The notes below the pieces were generated by a model, which was not told where the DNA came from, made no database searches, and worked only from the letters and a program-made list of their open reading frames with translations. A program made the translations under genes and the position numbers. From positions 192,750 through 256,749 of the forward strand of contig LSRX01000336.1 in NCBI GenBank assembly GCA_001939145.1: a stretch of DNA of 64,000 bases. The letters run 5' to 3'. Numbering within the stretch: position 1 is the first letter of the stretch; each line of letters begins with the position of its first letter. Shown in pieces: positions 1 through 10,199 of this stretch. This DNA is from Symbiodinium microadriaticum (lineage: Eukaryota; Sar; Dinophyceae; Suessiales; Symbiodiniaceae).

Positions 1-23
1 CTCAAGCCTAAACCCGATCAAAA

Positions 24-640
24 GTGCTCGCGGAAGGCCCGCCGGACAATGCAGGGGTTCGCCGGACAACCCCAAGGGTTCGCCGGACAACCCCAGCGGT
101 TCACCGGACAACCCCAGGGGTTCGCCGGACAACCCCAAGGGTTCTTCGGACAACCCCAGGGTTGGCCGGACAACCTCGAGGCCTCGCCGGACAACCCAAG
201 CGTTCGCCGGACAACTCCTGGGGGGGCCTCTTGTGTGGGCCGTAGAAAAGCCTCCATGCACATGTGTCACTGAATGTCACTGAATTCTGCAGTGCTGATC
301 GGGGTTGCCAGCATGAAACATTTATCGGGCAGGGTCTGCAGATTCGCTCAAGCCTAAACCCGATCAAAAGTGCTCGCGGAAGGCCCAGGGGTTCGCCGGA
401 CAACCCCAGGGGTTCGCCAGACAACCCCAAGGGTTCACCGGACAACGCCGCATAGGGGTTCGCCTGACAACCCCAAGGGTTCACCCCAGGGGTTCGCCGG
501 ACCGCATTGAGGGTTCGCCGGACAGTTCCAGGGGTTGGCCGGACAACCCCAGGCATTGAGGGTTCGCCGGACAGTTCCAGGGGTTGGCCGGACAACCCCA
601 GGGAGCCTCTTGTGTGGGCCGTAGAAAAGCTTCCATGCAC
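24..640. repeat. GC-rich minisatellite, unit about 20-21 bp
   Basis: Imperfect tandem copies of a unit close to TTCGCCGGACAACCCCAAGG fill 50-230, 385-480 and 485-605. A 40-base flank at 1-40 recurs at about 349-388, and the block around 233-262 (GTGTGGGCCGTAGAAAAGC) recurs at 612-640, so the minisatellite was duplicated as part of a roughly 350-bp segment. A 46-bp unit is also repeated directly at about 505-600. Because the unit is near 21 bp, several frames stay open and give peptides such as repeated VRRTTPG. I regard these as by-products of the repeat, not genes. Confidence 0.85.
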
Positions 641-1015
641 ACTGCGTTCGCCAGTTGCTGTCGCCGTCTCAAGATTATGTCACGCATGCTATGAATGTAG
701 ACAACACTATCCCGCTCATGCTCATAATCAAAAGTGTAGCAGGAAGACCTGCAAGCGACATAGCTCTGCCATAGCCATTTTCGCATGGGCAAGCCAAGCA
801 GCCTCGACGATCCGAAATCAAAAAAGCAATAGGAAGGCCGGAGAGGAAGCTCGAGAGATGTAAGCCCGAGTACAGCGCCCAATACAGAAGTGTTTGAGTG
901 TTGGCTGGCTTGGCTTCGGCTGGCTCTGGTTTGGCTCGTTATGAGTAGTATATTGGTGGCCTTGGGGTGGGAATGTCTGCACACTACTGCGTTCAGCTGA
1001 CCGATGCCAAACCCC
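641..1015. other. Unassigned unique sequence
   Basis: I see no gene or repeat here that I can support. A plus-strand frame stays open to about 863, but it begins inside the minisatellite and has no recognisable protein character. Confidence 0.5.
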
Positions 1016-1245
1016 AAGCCCTAAACCCGAAACCTTAAACCCCTGAACCCCTAAGCCCCTAAACCATAAGCCCTAAACCCTAAAACCCTAAACCCTAAAC
1101 TTAAAACCTTATAAACCCCTACACGGCCCTAAACCCTAAACCCTAATCCCCTGAAATCCTAAAACCCTAAACCCCTAAACCCTAAGCCCCTAAGCCGTCT
1201 CTAAACCCTAAGCGCCTAGAACCCTAAGGCGTCCCTAAAGGGACC
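1016..1245 (-). repeat. Telomere-like array, CCCTAAA orientation
   Basis: Dense, imperfect CCCTAAA units with frequent CCCCTAAA and CCTAAGCCC variants. The units are degenerate and interrupted, unlike a terminal telomere. Confidence 0.85.
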
Positions 1246-1315
1246 TAGGAACCTGCCCAGGGCCGACTCGCCGGGGCTCCCTTGGCCTTGGGGATCTTGG
1301 GGATGTGGATGGGAT

Positions 1316-1585
1316 GGGTTTAGGGTTTAGGGGTTGCGATTTTTAGGGGTTTAGGGTTTAGGGTTTAGGGGTTTCGGGTTTAGGGTTTAGGGGTTTCGGG
1401 GGTTTTAGGGNCGGGTTTGGGGTTTAGGGTTTTCGGGGTTTTGAGGGGTTTAGGGTTTAGGGGTTAGGGTTTAGGGGTTTCGGGTTTTTTAGGGGTTTAG
1501 GGGTTAGGGTTTAGGGGTTTCGGGTTTAGGGGTTTAGGGGTTTGGGAGTTTAGGGGTTTAGGGTTTAGGGGGTTTGGGGAACTCG
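1316..1585 (+). repeat. Telomere-like array, TTTAGGG orientation
   Basis: Imperfect TTTAGGG/TTTAGGGG units with GGGTTTCGGG variants, in the opposite orientation to the array at 1016-1245. A single N lies at 1411 in the array, probably an assembly join in repeat. Confidence 0.85.
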
Positions 1586-2861
1586 GTTTGGGGAAGCTTC
1601 TTGCATGGAAGCTTCAGGCCCACACAAACCTCGAGATGTTCGGTTCGGTTTTGAAGATTTGTAGGGGGTTCAAGGACAAGAGTTTAGGATTCAGCGCCGA
1701 GGGTCTGGAGGATTTCAGGCTGTCTTTGAAGCTCCTACACCCTCCTGAATGCACCACATACCTGAACCTAGCCTTCGAGATCGGAAACCCCAAACCCCAA
1801 GCCCAGAACAAACCTAAACCCTAAACCCTAACCCCTAAGCCCTAAACCCCAAACCCTAAACCCTAAACCCCAAACCCCAAACCCTAAACCCTCACCCACA
1901 GCTCCGCTCCGGCATCTGTCGCCGTAGCGGACGCAAGCTCCTGCCAGGAATGCAATTACGAACAACTCCGTCGTTATGTGCTGCGGTCGCACCCGGTTTA
2001 GGTTTAGGGTTTAGGGTTTAGGGTTTAGGTGTGCTTGACGAGGAGGTTTCGGGATTTGCGGCCCTAGTTTAAACTCTAAACCCTAAAACCCACTAAAGCC
2101 CTAAACCCTAAACCCTAAAACCCTAAACCCTAAAGCCCTAAAGCCCTAAAGCCCTAAAACCCTTGGGTTGCTTGAACTTAAACCATGTGACATCTTCCCA
2201 GGATTTCCTCGGTAGCTGAAATGGCGCCTGCTCCCGGCAGCCTCAGCCGTGCAGAAAACGGTAATCAAAAGTCAAAAATAGTATTGTCATCGATTTCTTT
2301 AGGGGTTTAGCTAGGGGTTTAGGGGTTTAGGGGTTTAGGGGTTTGGGGTTTAGGTTTTAGGGTTTAGGGTTTAGGCGTTTTAAGTTTAGAGAGGCCGACA
2401 TGGCTAGAAGAGGGGTTTCGGGGGATTTATTATCGCAGAGTCGTAATCAGGAGCCCGAAGGAATACTTGGTAACTATAGGGATGAGGGGTTAGGGTTTAG
2501 GGGTTAAGGGTTTAGAGGGCGCCACACCCATATCCCTTACCACAAAAGCTCTGACAACTTACGGTTCAGGGATTATAGGGTTTGGGGTTTAGGGTTTGGG
2601 GTTCAGGGTTTAGGGTTCAGGGCTTAGGGTTTAGGGTTTGGGGATTGTCAACTGGAACTAGACCCGGGCTTTCTATCTGTTGGAAACAGGCATCCGATCT
2701 GGGGACCCAGCAATAGCAATGGCCTACATCCTTTTCTCCGCTCCTCAACCCAACCCATGAGCCCCTAAAGCCCTAAACCCATAAGCCCCTAAAGCCCTAT
2801 AAAGCCAGCTCAAAAACCTCCGAACGCCTAAACGCCGAGAACAAAGCCCGCCACCGACGAC
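1586..2861. repeat. Short telomere-like arrays of mixed orientation with unique spacers
   Basis: CCCTAAA runs occur at about 1810-1895, 2077-2163 and 2762-2805. TTTAGGG runs occur at about 1999-2028, 2300-2375, 2487-2512 and 2578-2640. Between them lie 50-200-bp unique spacers in which I find no convincing coding sequence. The 1588-1824 open frame ends in the array and is not convincing. Confidence 0.7.
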
Positions 2862-3031
2862 CCAGAGAGCCCAATACCCCTTAATTAAGGAATATACCTT
2901 AAAATCATAATATTCAGGCCCCTATAGTTTAAGGTATAACCCTAAGGAATATACCTTCAATCATAATATTAAGGCCCCTATATATAGTTTAAGGTATATA
3001 CTCCTTAATTAAGGGGTATTCGGATCTCTGG
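2862..3031. mobile_element. MITE-A copy 1
   Basis: Inverted-repeat element about 170 bp long. The left end CAGAGAGCCCAATACCCCTT is answered by AAGGGGTATTCGGATCTCTG at the right end. The interior holds two copies of a block with TCATAATATT and GGCCCCTATA, so it is nested or internally duplicated. A second copy lies at 4467-4575. There is no coding capacity; a non-autonomous DNA transposon is the simplest reading. Confidence 0.75.
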
Positions 3032-3151
3032 GGACCTCGATTACGCCTGCCCTGAGGCGTGCCACGCGGGCGGCCAAGCTTGGGGCGAGGGCTGGCCGGT
3101 TGACTCGCTTGGTGAAGCTGCGCCTTGACGAAACTTCATGCCCGTTTTGGT

Positions 3152-3270
3152 TTTTAGGGGTTAGGGTTTAGGGGTTTAGGGCATTTTGGTTTTAGGGGTT
3201 AGGGTTTAGGGGTTTTAGGGGTTGAGGGGTTTCAGGGCTTGGGTTTTCGGGTTTAGGGTTTAGGGTTGTG
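3152..3270 (+). repeat. Telomere-like array, TTTAGGG orientation
   Basis: Two tandem copies of a longer block (TTTTGGTTTTTAGGGGTTAG and a close variant), then TTTAGGG variants, up to the left edge of MITE-C copy 1. Confidence 0.7.
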
Positions 3271-3278
3271 TGTTTCCT

Positions 3279-3376
3279 CAGTTCCCCAATACCCAACCTT
3301 TAAGCTTTTAGGGTTCATATATACGCAGTAATCTGAAAGTTTAACCTTTTATTTCCCTGGCTGTTTAGGGAAGTAA
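3279..3376. mobile_element. MITE-C copy 1
   Basis: A roughly 98-bp repeat that begins AGTTCCCCAATACCCAACCT and ends with TTTATTTCCCTGGC, then GGGAAGTAAG. It recurs at 9230-9330 with the same ends and similar length. The ends are partly complementary. A short interspersed or MITE-like element is inferred. Confidence 0.65.
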
Positions 3377-3379
3377 GGA

Positions 3380-4466
3380 AAGAAGCCGCTTTCATAATCT
3401 GAATAGGAGTCTTGCAAGCGCCTCTTTAAGGGATCAAGGTTTCTTTACGGGTTTTTAGGATTCATTTTTGGGCCCTTCAAAGGTTGAATTGGGTTATCCG
3501 GTAGACATGTTTTACATAGTCTACGCTTGTGTAGGATGGGGATCTCATTAGGCTCTTGACTATCCAGGCAATTCAAAAATTCAAAAATTCGGTGAGCTTC
3601 GTGAGTTAGCATCGCAGTGAAGACCCCTGGTTCACAAACCTCCCTTTCTCATAAGGGCCCTAAAACCCTAAACCCCAAAACCCTAAACCCTAAAACCCTA
3701 AACCCTACTAGGGCCTTCGGTTTCGTGGCTCTATCATGGGCTCTATAAATATATAACGCTTGCAAGGGTTTACATATTGCCGGGCTTCTCGGGCATAGTA
3801 CAGTGTTTAGCGGCTGAAAAAGGGTTCAGGGTTTAGGGTTTTGGGGGTTTAGAGGCCTTCTGTCTTTGCTTCGGTGGGATTAGGATTTAGGGTTTAGGGC
3901 CCCCTAAACCCTAAAGCCTAAACTCTTAACCGTTTAGGGTTTTAGGGCCGCGTCAGCGGCAACGGATTTGCTTTCAGGCAGCTTTACGCTGCTCGCTTGG
4001 CTGCTACAGCCGCCAGAACACAAAGCGGAGCCACACATCCCAGTCTGAAGGAAAAAAGTGTGTCGATACCTTAAGAGGAACCCGCTAAACCCTACTCCCT
4101 AAAGGAACCCTTAAAGAAACCCTTAAAGGACCCCTTGAAGGCTTTCTTGCCAAATCTGCTCAGCTCAAATCTAATATACGAGTCTTCAGGGTTCCTTCTA
4201 AGGTTTAGGGTTTAAGGTTTAGGGTTTAGGGGCTATGCCCCAAAATCCCAACATTACAAGTATACTGCTAGGTTACACCAGAAAACTCCGTTCGACATAC
4301 TCAGACACCTACTGAACTTCTCATCTTCGTTGTGGCGAAAGACGATTTCTAAAGAATGATCGCCTAAGTGGTCGTAGCGCTTTCAGAGGGGTTTGGGCGA
4401 AAAACACATGAGGTGCGTCTACCTTCAGAAGGTAGCTGCATAACGATCTTAGACCCGGAGACCTCC
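3380..4466. other. Gene-free spacer with small telomere-like arrays
   Basis: Unique sequence interrupted by CCCTAAA runs (3658-3710, 3898-3925) and TTTAGGG runs (3828-3850, 3884-3900, 4200-4232). At 4080-4140 there is a short tandem run of AAAGGAACCCTT-like units. No coding sequence that I can support. Confidence 0.5.
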
Positions 4467-4575
4467 CAGAGAGCCCAATACCCCTTAACTAAGGAATATA
4501 CCCTTAAATCATAATATGAAGGCCCCTATTAAGTTTAAGTTACATTCCTTATCTAAAGGGTATTGGGCTCTCCGG
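4467..4575. mobile_element. MITE-A copy 2
   Basis: The left end CCAGAGAGCCCAATACCCCT pairs with AGGGTATTGGGCTCTCCGGG at the right end. The interior carries a single TCATAATATGAAGGCCCC block, where copy 1 has two. The size, about 109 bp, suggests this is the basic element and copy 1 an internally duplicated form. Confidence 0.75.
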
Positions 4576-4675
4576 GCTCGTAGCAAAGGATGCCGAAGTC
4601 CTGGGATGCAGATCCCTATGCAACGTCGATCGAAGAGTTTACAATGAGGCTTCGGTCAGCAGATGCCTAGCCTAC

Positions 4676-4955
4676 GTCCCTAAACCCTAAACCCCTAAAG
4701 CCCTGAAGCCCAAGCTCGAATCCCTCAACCCTCATCTTAAGCCACCTGTGCCTGTGCAGGCAGAGTTTTGTGTAGTGCCGGACATCGTCACGTGCTACGC
4801 TAATCCCTTACTAAACCGTAGTCCCTAAACCCTAATCCCTAAACCTCTAAACCTCTAAACCCTAAACCCTAAACCCCGAATCCCTAAACCCTAAACCCTA
4901 AACCCTAAACCTCTAAACCCTAATCCCTAAACCCTATAAACCCTAAACAAACCCT
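4676..4955 (-). repeat. Telomere-like arrays, CCCTAAA orientation
   Basis: Runs of CCCTAAA with AATCCCTAAA and CCTCTAAA variants at 4676-4705 and 4800-4955, split by about 90 bp of unique sequence. Confidence 0.8.
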
Positions 4956-5055
4956 AGCCCTAGCGATTTTCCACCATAAACCCACAGCCCAGGCTGCGAT
5001 TCCTGCCCTTCCTCTCGAAGAGGGGAGCTTCTCGCCTTAGAAGACAGGTCACCAG

Positions 5056-5148
5056 GTTAGGGTTTTAGGGTTTAGGAGTTTAGGCGATTAGGGGTTCAGG
5101 GTTGAGGAGTTTAGGGGTTCGGAGGTTTAGGGTTTAGGGTTTTAGGGC
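5056..5148 (+). repeat. Telomere-like array, TTTAGGG orientation
   Basis: Imperfect TTTAGGG units with GGAGTTTAGG and GGGGTTCAGG variants. Confidence 0.75.
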
Positions 5149-5288
5149 TCCTTTCATTACGGTAAGTGTTCCTGGAAGGGTTCCTTTAAGGGCTTTATGG
5201 TTCTAGGCGTAGAAGACAGGTCACTATAGAATAGAAGGGCAAAGTTAGAATAGGGCTTTGGGGTATATTGTACTATGCTGATTATGGG

Positions 5289-5370
5289 AAAACAAACACA
5301 CACACATACATACATACATACATACATACATACATACATACATACATACATGCATACACACACACACACA
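5289..5370. repeat. (CATA)n/(CA)n microsatellite
   Basis: About 64 bp of tandem CATA followed by a CA run. It encodes only artificial His-Thr-Tyr or Cys-Met-Tyr-Val peptides on either strand. Confidence 0.95.
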
Positions 5371-5525
5371 GCGACAGCAGTATTATCTAGGCCCCCTTTT
5401 TTGGGGGGCCCTTTGGGAAATGTTTATATGCCCCCCCCCCCCCCGCATGGGCCCTTAGAGGATCTCTGTTGAAAGGACCAACCTAGGTCAGAGTTGGGGG
5501 AGCAATCCGGAGCGGTCCGAGCAGA

Positions 5526-5557
5526 CTAGTAGTAGTAGTAGTAGTAGTAGTAGTAGG
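5526..5557. repeat. (TAG)n microsatellite
   Basis: About ten tandem TAG triplets next to a TTTAGGG remnant. A run of about 16 C lies just upstream at 5430-5446. Confidence 0.9.
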
Positions 5558-5599
5558 AGGAGGGTTGTAGGGTTTAGGGTCTAGGGGGTTTAGTACAAG

Positions 5600-6081
5600 C
5601 ACTAAAAGTAAATAGGGAGTAGCTTAACACACTGCTCGTCGTGTTCGTCGTTGTGGTGGGACTAGGAAGAAGAGGAGCAACAGGAGCAGTGACTTTATGA
5701 TAGCGCGCAGCCTAGTAGCGATGTTTCCTTTCTTGCTGGAGGGGCAGGCTGTTGCCGATTGCTCCAACACCCCAAACCGTCGTGAGGGGGCTTCTTGAAT
5801 ACTAGCCTGTTTAGGGGTTCGGATAAGATCGATGCTGGGGTCCCTGATTTTCAGACGCTGTTCCGGGCTCCTGCGAGGGTACGAGTATTGCTTTGGAAGC
5901 TTCCGGCCCTTAAACCCCTAACTCTCAACGGGTCTTGCAGACAGCAGATGTGACCTGATTGCAGTTGGGGCGGTTCGATTGAAGCCGCCAAGGTGCTGAA
6001 GCCGGAGTTCTGGTTTTAGGAGGTAGGGCTTCAATTAGGGTTTCAGGTTTCCGTAGGGTTTAGGGTTTAGGGGTTTAGGGC
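5600..6081. other. Gene-free spacer
   Basis: Mostly unique sequence ending in TTTAGGG units at 6056-6080. No coding frame or RNA gene that I can support. Confidence 0.45.
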
Positions 6082-6158
6082 ACCTATGGTCTCTATTGTA
6101 GTTCCTGTTTTGGGGGTTACCTCATAGGATCCTTAATACCTCATGGAGACTATAGGTA
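6082..6158. mobile_element. MITE-B copy (short)
   Basis: Begins ACCTATGGTCTCTATTGTAG and ends ATGGAGACTATAGGTA, the inverted-repeat ends of the MITE-B family found at six other sites in this window. It lies directly against a TTTAGGG array on its left. Confidence 0.65.
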
Positions 6159-6329
6159 GAGCCTAGACCCCGGCTGGGACGAAAACCTATGCGGGCAGAG
6201 AATGTCGCTGCACTGAAGAAACAACACCCAAACCCAAACCCTGAACCCCAAAACCCTAGATGAAAGCCCCGGTGATCTGCCTGAGAACTCAGGCGCGGGA
6301 GCCAGGCAGCACCGCCAAGGACTCCTGGC

Positions 6330-6447
6330 TAAACCCTAAACCCCAAACCCTTAACCCTTAACCCTAACTCTAAACCTTTAAACCCTAACCCCTTAACTGG
6401 GACATTGAAACCCTACTATTTGGGTCAATTTGGGTACTTAGGGCTCC
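6330..6447. mobile_element. Half MITE-F fused to a telomere-like array
   Basis: The segment 6401-6447 matches the right half of MITE-F at 10906-11013 (CCCTACTATTTGGG, then GGGTACTTAGG). Where the left half should be there is instead a CCCTAAA/CCCTTAAC array from about 6330. The element therefore appears truncated exactly at the array. Confidence 0.5.
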
Positions 6448-6954
6448 GGGCGGGAAGGTCAATCAGCGCTTCTTTGGGAGCCAGTGATGACTTGCCCTTG
6501 TCAGAGTTTAGGGTTCAGGGTTTTGGGTGGTTTGTTCAATTCTTGCTGCGGGGGGCAACCAGATGTAACCCATTGTAACCCCCATATCCCCTATGCTCCA
6601 ACACTTTCAAGCCAAAGATCCCTAAACCCTACAGCCCTAAACCCTAAAATAACACCCCAGCAACGCGAGGTTGAATTCTCGGGGTCATGCTGTTTTGCTT
6701 CAGCGATGATCGGGGTTGCTACGGTAGTTGAACCAAGGTTTGTCACGTTTGACTCTTGCTATGAGAGAGCGACCAAGAGATCCGAATATAGACCCTAAAC
6801 GGATAGCTCCTTGGTGTACAGAGCCCTTAATCAAGTGCCGGTAGAAACCCCAATTTGCTTCCGAGGATGTTGGTCAGAATCTCTGGGGGGGGGCTAAAAA
6901 AAAACTGTAGCTGCAGGACATATCGCGAAACCAATTTGGCAGATACGAAAGCCT

Positions 6955-7200
6955 CGAGCTAACACCCTAAACTCCCAAATCCTAAGCCCTAAAACCATGA
7001 ACCCTAAACATTGATTTCTAAGCCGTAAAGCCCGAAACGCTAAACCCAAAACCCCCTATACCCCGAAACCATAAGCCCTAAACCCCGAAACCCTAAACCC
7101 CAAAACCCTAAACCCTAAGCCCCGAAACCCTAAACCCTATACCCCGAAACCCTAAACCCTGAACCCGAAACCCTAAACCCCGAAACCCTAAACCCTAAAC
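6955..7200 (-). repeat. Telomere-like array with CCCCGAAA variant
   Basis: CCCTAAA alternates regularly with CCCCGAAA, giving a longer period of CCCCGAAACCCTAAACCC. The same alternation returns at 7468-7665. Confidence 0.85.
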
Positions 7201-7402
7201 CCCGAGAACCTAACCAGCATGGGCATCCTGCAGAAGCATGAAAACCCGAGTGCTTGAGATAGGAGGCCCTCAGAGGCACTAAGCGCTGCTGCGGTAGTTG
7301 CTTTGGCTTTCTGGGGGTCAGGGCATTTGTCGGTGCAAGCACTCAGGGCTCTCACTCGGGTCCCTTCTCTCCCCGCCCAGGGATGACACACTTGTGTCTT
7401 TG

Positions 7403-7466
7403 AACCAACCAACCAACCAACCAACCAACCAACCAACCAACCAACCAACCAACCAACCAACCAACC
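7403..7466. repeat. (CCAA)n microsatellite
   Basis: About 16 tandem CCAA tetramers. They encode a spurious Gly-Trp-Leu-Val run on the minus strand. Confidence 0.95.
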
Positions 7467-7467
7467 T

Positions 7468-7668
7468 ACACCCCTAAACCCCAAAACCCTAAACCCTATA
7501 CCCCGAAACCCTAAACCCTATACCCCGAAACCCTAAACCCTAAACCCCGAGAACCTAAACCCTGAACCCGGAAACCCTACACCCCGAAACCCTAAACCTA
7601 TACCCCGAAACCCTAAACCCTACACCCCGAAACCCTAAACCCCGAAACCCTAAACCCTGAAACCCGGG
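7468..7668 (-). repeat. Telomere-like array with CCCCGAAA variant, second block
   Basis: Continuation of the compound CCCTAAA/CCCCGAAA array after the CCAA microsatellite, with a TATACCCCGAAA higher-order variant at 7497-7540 and 7597-7630. Confidence 0.85.
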
Positions 7669-7845
7669 AATTTCTCAGGTGATCAGCTCCAAGCTAATCT
7701 CGCGGGTCTCCTCTGTTGTCGCCTGCCTCATCATTCTCTCCGTGCAGGCCTGCCTTTCTTTTTTTTTTTGGGGGGGGTGTTCCTTGTCTGATGAGTTAAG
7801 GGAGTTTAGGCCTTAGGGTTTAGGGCGTCTGCATTCTAACTTGTA

Positions 7846-8056
7846 GAGTTGCCGTTTCGGATGTTTTCCTCGCTGCTTACAACGGGCTGAGTGGTGCCAT
7901 TGGGTCGCTTGGCCAGCACTTTGTGTGCTGGAGTTGTTTGCTACATCAGGAGGAAGCTGATGCGTGCATAACTGGCACATGCACCAATGACAAGTGCCAT
8001 TCCTGTTTTGACCGGTGCAAGTTTTGGCTGAAGCATAAAGCGAGCGGTGGATAGTG
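7846..8056 (+). CDS. Cys-rich exon fragment, possible zinc-binding module
   Basis: Following a possible acceptor AG at about 7845, a frame reads VSDVFLAAYNGLSGAIGS and then a cluster: HFVCWSCLLHQ, about ten residues, CTNDKCHSCFDRCKFW, stopping at 8056. The Cys pattern C-x2-C, then C-x4-C-x2-C-x3-C, looks like a metal-binding knuckle. The frame is free of low-complexity sequence, unlike its surroundings. I do not recognise the family. No start codon or upstream exon is visible, so this is a partial gene or a gene relic. Overlapping minus-strand frames also stay open but have less protein-like composition. Confidence 0.4.
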
Positions 8057-8149
8057 CAAGTACATGTAGGGCCAGGGCGCTTGCCCGGAAGGTACGGCCT
8101 ACACTTGAACACGTGAGTTGTGATATGGTGACACTTAGCATCAGCGGAA

Positions 8150-8335
8150 ACAACGACATCGTCAACAGCTTCAGCAGCAGGATCAGCAGCGGCGGCGGCA
8201 GTAGACTAGCCGGAGCAGCAGCAGCACCACCACCACCATCACTACTGCCACCAGCGAAATACTACCACACCACCAATGGCATTATCACTATCACCACGGC
8301 CACCTATCACCACGGCCACCTCCACTAGCACTGCG
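8150..8335. repeat. Imperfect CAC/CAG/ACC trinucleotide tract
   Basis: GC-rich runs of AGCAGC, GGCGGC, CACCAC and CATCAC. Open frames across it are by-products of the triplet repeat. Confidence 0.75.
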
Positions 8336-8655
8336 GTATGGCAACAGTGGCAGGAACTGTCACCAACAAGAGAGTACGGTAAAACGAGAAGCACACCAAA
8401 AGCTCCAGTGGCACTCATATTACAGCTGGCAGTACGCCAATCTGAGGGACAACGAAGACGACGATGGAGATACCCGTAGCGCTCTTGATTCTTGAAATAT
8501 TCTGACTGATGGAACTGACGTTTGGTCCAAGACGACCGCCATCTTGACTCGAATGCATCGCGGAGCACCCTCTGTTCCTGCCCATCCCTGGTTTGATTTC
8601 TGCAAACGGGACACTTGAGAACATCAACTGCCACGAAATGTGTAGGCCTTTGCAT
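8242..8655 (-). CDS. Hypothetical minus-strand reading frame with CPVC motif
   Basis: The frame reads THFVAVDVLKCPVCRNQTRD near its start and continues through WRSSWTKRQFHQSEYFKNQE and CPSDW before running into the trinucleotide tract. The complementary plus strand is full of stops between 8480 and 8600, which favours the minus strand. The first 80 residues look like real protein with one CxxC pair; the last 30 derive from the repeat and are doubtful. I do not recognise it. It is opposite in strand to the Cys-rich exon at 7846-8056. Confidence 0.3.
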   Translation of the reverse strand: MQRPTHFVAVDVLKCPVCRNQTRDGQEQRVLRDAFESRWRSSWTKRQFHQSEYFKNQERYGYLHRRLRCPSDWRTASCNMSATGAFGVLLVLPYSLVGDSSCHCCHTAVLVEVAVVIGGRGDSDNAIGGVVVFRWWQ

Positions 8656-8871
8656 GCGAGTGTTAGTGGCAATCAGGCTGGTTAAGTTTTTTTTATGTAG
8701 GCGCGCTTCAGGAAGGGCCTTGCAGCTTCCAGGACCTACCCTTCAAATGCTCAGAGACATCCAGAGCTTCGCAGGGACCCTAGACCCGAAGTCCCAAACC
8801 AATGTGTTTTGAGAACAAAACAAGGGGGGGGCAATCGTGGAGGTTGTGTAGTGGGCATCGCTTTGCTACCA

Positions 8872-8974
8872 CCTACAGTCTCCATTGTAGCTCCTTTTTG
8901 TGGTTTAACCAAATCTATACTAAGGATCCTAAACGGCAACCCACAAAAGGAAATACAATGGAGACTCTATAGGC
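8872..8974. mobile_element. MITE-B copy
   Basis: The left end CCTACAGTCTCCATTGTAGC pairs with ACAATGGAGACTCTATAGG at the right end. The subterminal CTCCTTTTTGTGG pairs with CCACAAAAGG. The interior contains AAGGATCCTAAA. Confidence 0.75.
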
Positions 8975-9229
8975 AGTGTTTGGATACATTGTTTCGGATG
9001 TCTGGGTCGGAATGTCCTGCGGAACCCCAATCCCTAAACCGTACTGAAAGCCTACGGCCCAACCCCTACACTCTGCACCCCCAAAACCGTGTAATGACCC
9101 TAAATCCTCTAGAGACACATGCTCTATCTTGACAGCAAATGATGCGAGGTGTTGCCATTGCCGGGCACATTTTCGTACCCCACGCAGGACTCCCAAAATC
9201 TGGTATGGCAGACCTACGCCCTTGTACTT

Positions 9230-9330
9230 AGTTCCACAATATCCAACCTTTAAACTTTTTTGGGTTCTTATAATTGAATAGTAATCGGAAAGTTTAACCT
9301 TTTATTTCCCTGGCTTATTGGGGAAGTAAG
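9230..9330. mobile_element. MITE-C copy 2
   Basis: AGTTCCACAATATCCAACCT, then CGGAAAGTTTAACCTTTTAT, TTCCCTGGC and GGGAAGTAAG, in the same order and spacing as 3279-3376. Flanks are unrelated to those of copy 1, as expected of a dispersed element. Confidence 0.65.
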
Positions 9331-9464
9331 TATAATGCCCATAATGGTAGCTACATGTTTTTAGTCTCAATTTTAGCATTACTATCGTTTCTACCAGTAT
9401 CATATACTGTTCGTAATTATTACTAATATTGATATGATGAAGTTGCACCGTTGTAAATTTGCCT

Positions 9465-9569
9465 TAAGGGTCCAAGTGCCCAAATAGTCGGGTTTCAAGG
9501 TTCAAAAGCCACTCAGAGTATGGATTTTCGGACCTAAAACCCTCGTATTTGGGTACTCGGACCCTCTGG
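9465..9569. mobile_element. MITE-F copy 1
   Basis: The left end AGGGTCCAAGTGCCCAAATA pairs with TATTTGGGTACTCGGACCCT at the right end. The interior includes CAGAGTATGGATTTT. Related copies are at 10906-11013 and 19066-19173. Confidence 0.75.
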
Positions 9570-10078
9570 GATTGAGTAGAATAATATAGTCCATAACCCG
9601 CTTCCAGTTTGTTCAGGTCCGTAGACTGATCGTGATGCCACGAGGCCTCTAAGCTACTGCAGCTAGGTTCCACAGTAGTACCCTTTTGCCCCTTTTGTTT
9701 TGGGGTCTCCTTATTTTTAAAACCAAATAGCAGGAAAAAAAAGGGAACCCTTAGTATTAAGGGGTTACTGGAGAACCTAGGCAAGAAGAGGCCTTTCAGA
9801 CGTTTCTTTGGGTTCTCTCTCTTTGACCTTTTGCAAAAACTGTCCCTGGGGCTCTCCGACCCCCAACCCTACACCCACACCCCAAACACCTTTAACCCTA
9901 AACCCCTCGAGCCCCAAACCCAGTACCTTTAAAGTTTTGCACTAAAGCCCTGTACCGTAAAAGTGAAGCATTTCTAACGCTCAAACCCCAAAACACTAAA
10001 CCTCTTTCCCCGAACCCTAAAGGTAGGGTTTAGAATCCCAGAATGTTGTGCTTTTGTGTTTCGAGAACCTATCTATGA

Positions 10079-10183
10079 TACGGTTGGTGATGTAAATCTT
10101 AAGTTACCTCAAGGATCCTAAACTATGGAAATTGTGATTTTTCCTTATTATGGGTAAGGCAGGATTTATATCATCAACCGTAG
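10079..10183. mobile_element. MITE-E copy 1
   Basis: The left end TACGGTTGGTGATGTAAATC pairs with GATTTATATCATCAACCGTA at the right end. The right subterminal GGCAGGATTTATATCATCAA is the family hallmark. Non-coding. Confidence 0.75.
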
Positions 10184-10199
10184 TTAGGATGCTACAATA

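Noticed and set aside
24..640. CRISPR array
   Set aside because: Repeats are contiguous and imperfect with no unique spacers of constant length, and the genome is eukaryotic.
767..793. Relic of the dinoflagellate spliced leader
   Set aside because: CCATAGCCATTTT matches the first part of the leader as I remember it with one change, but the rest (CGCATGGGCAAG) does not match and no gene follows.
1016..1585. Chromosome end (true telomere)
   Set aside because: Orientation flips within 100 bp and units are degenerate; the same pattern occurs throughout the window.
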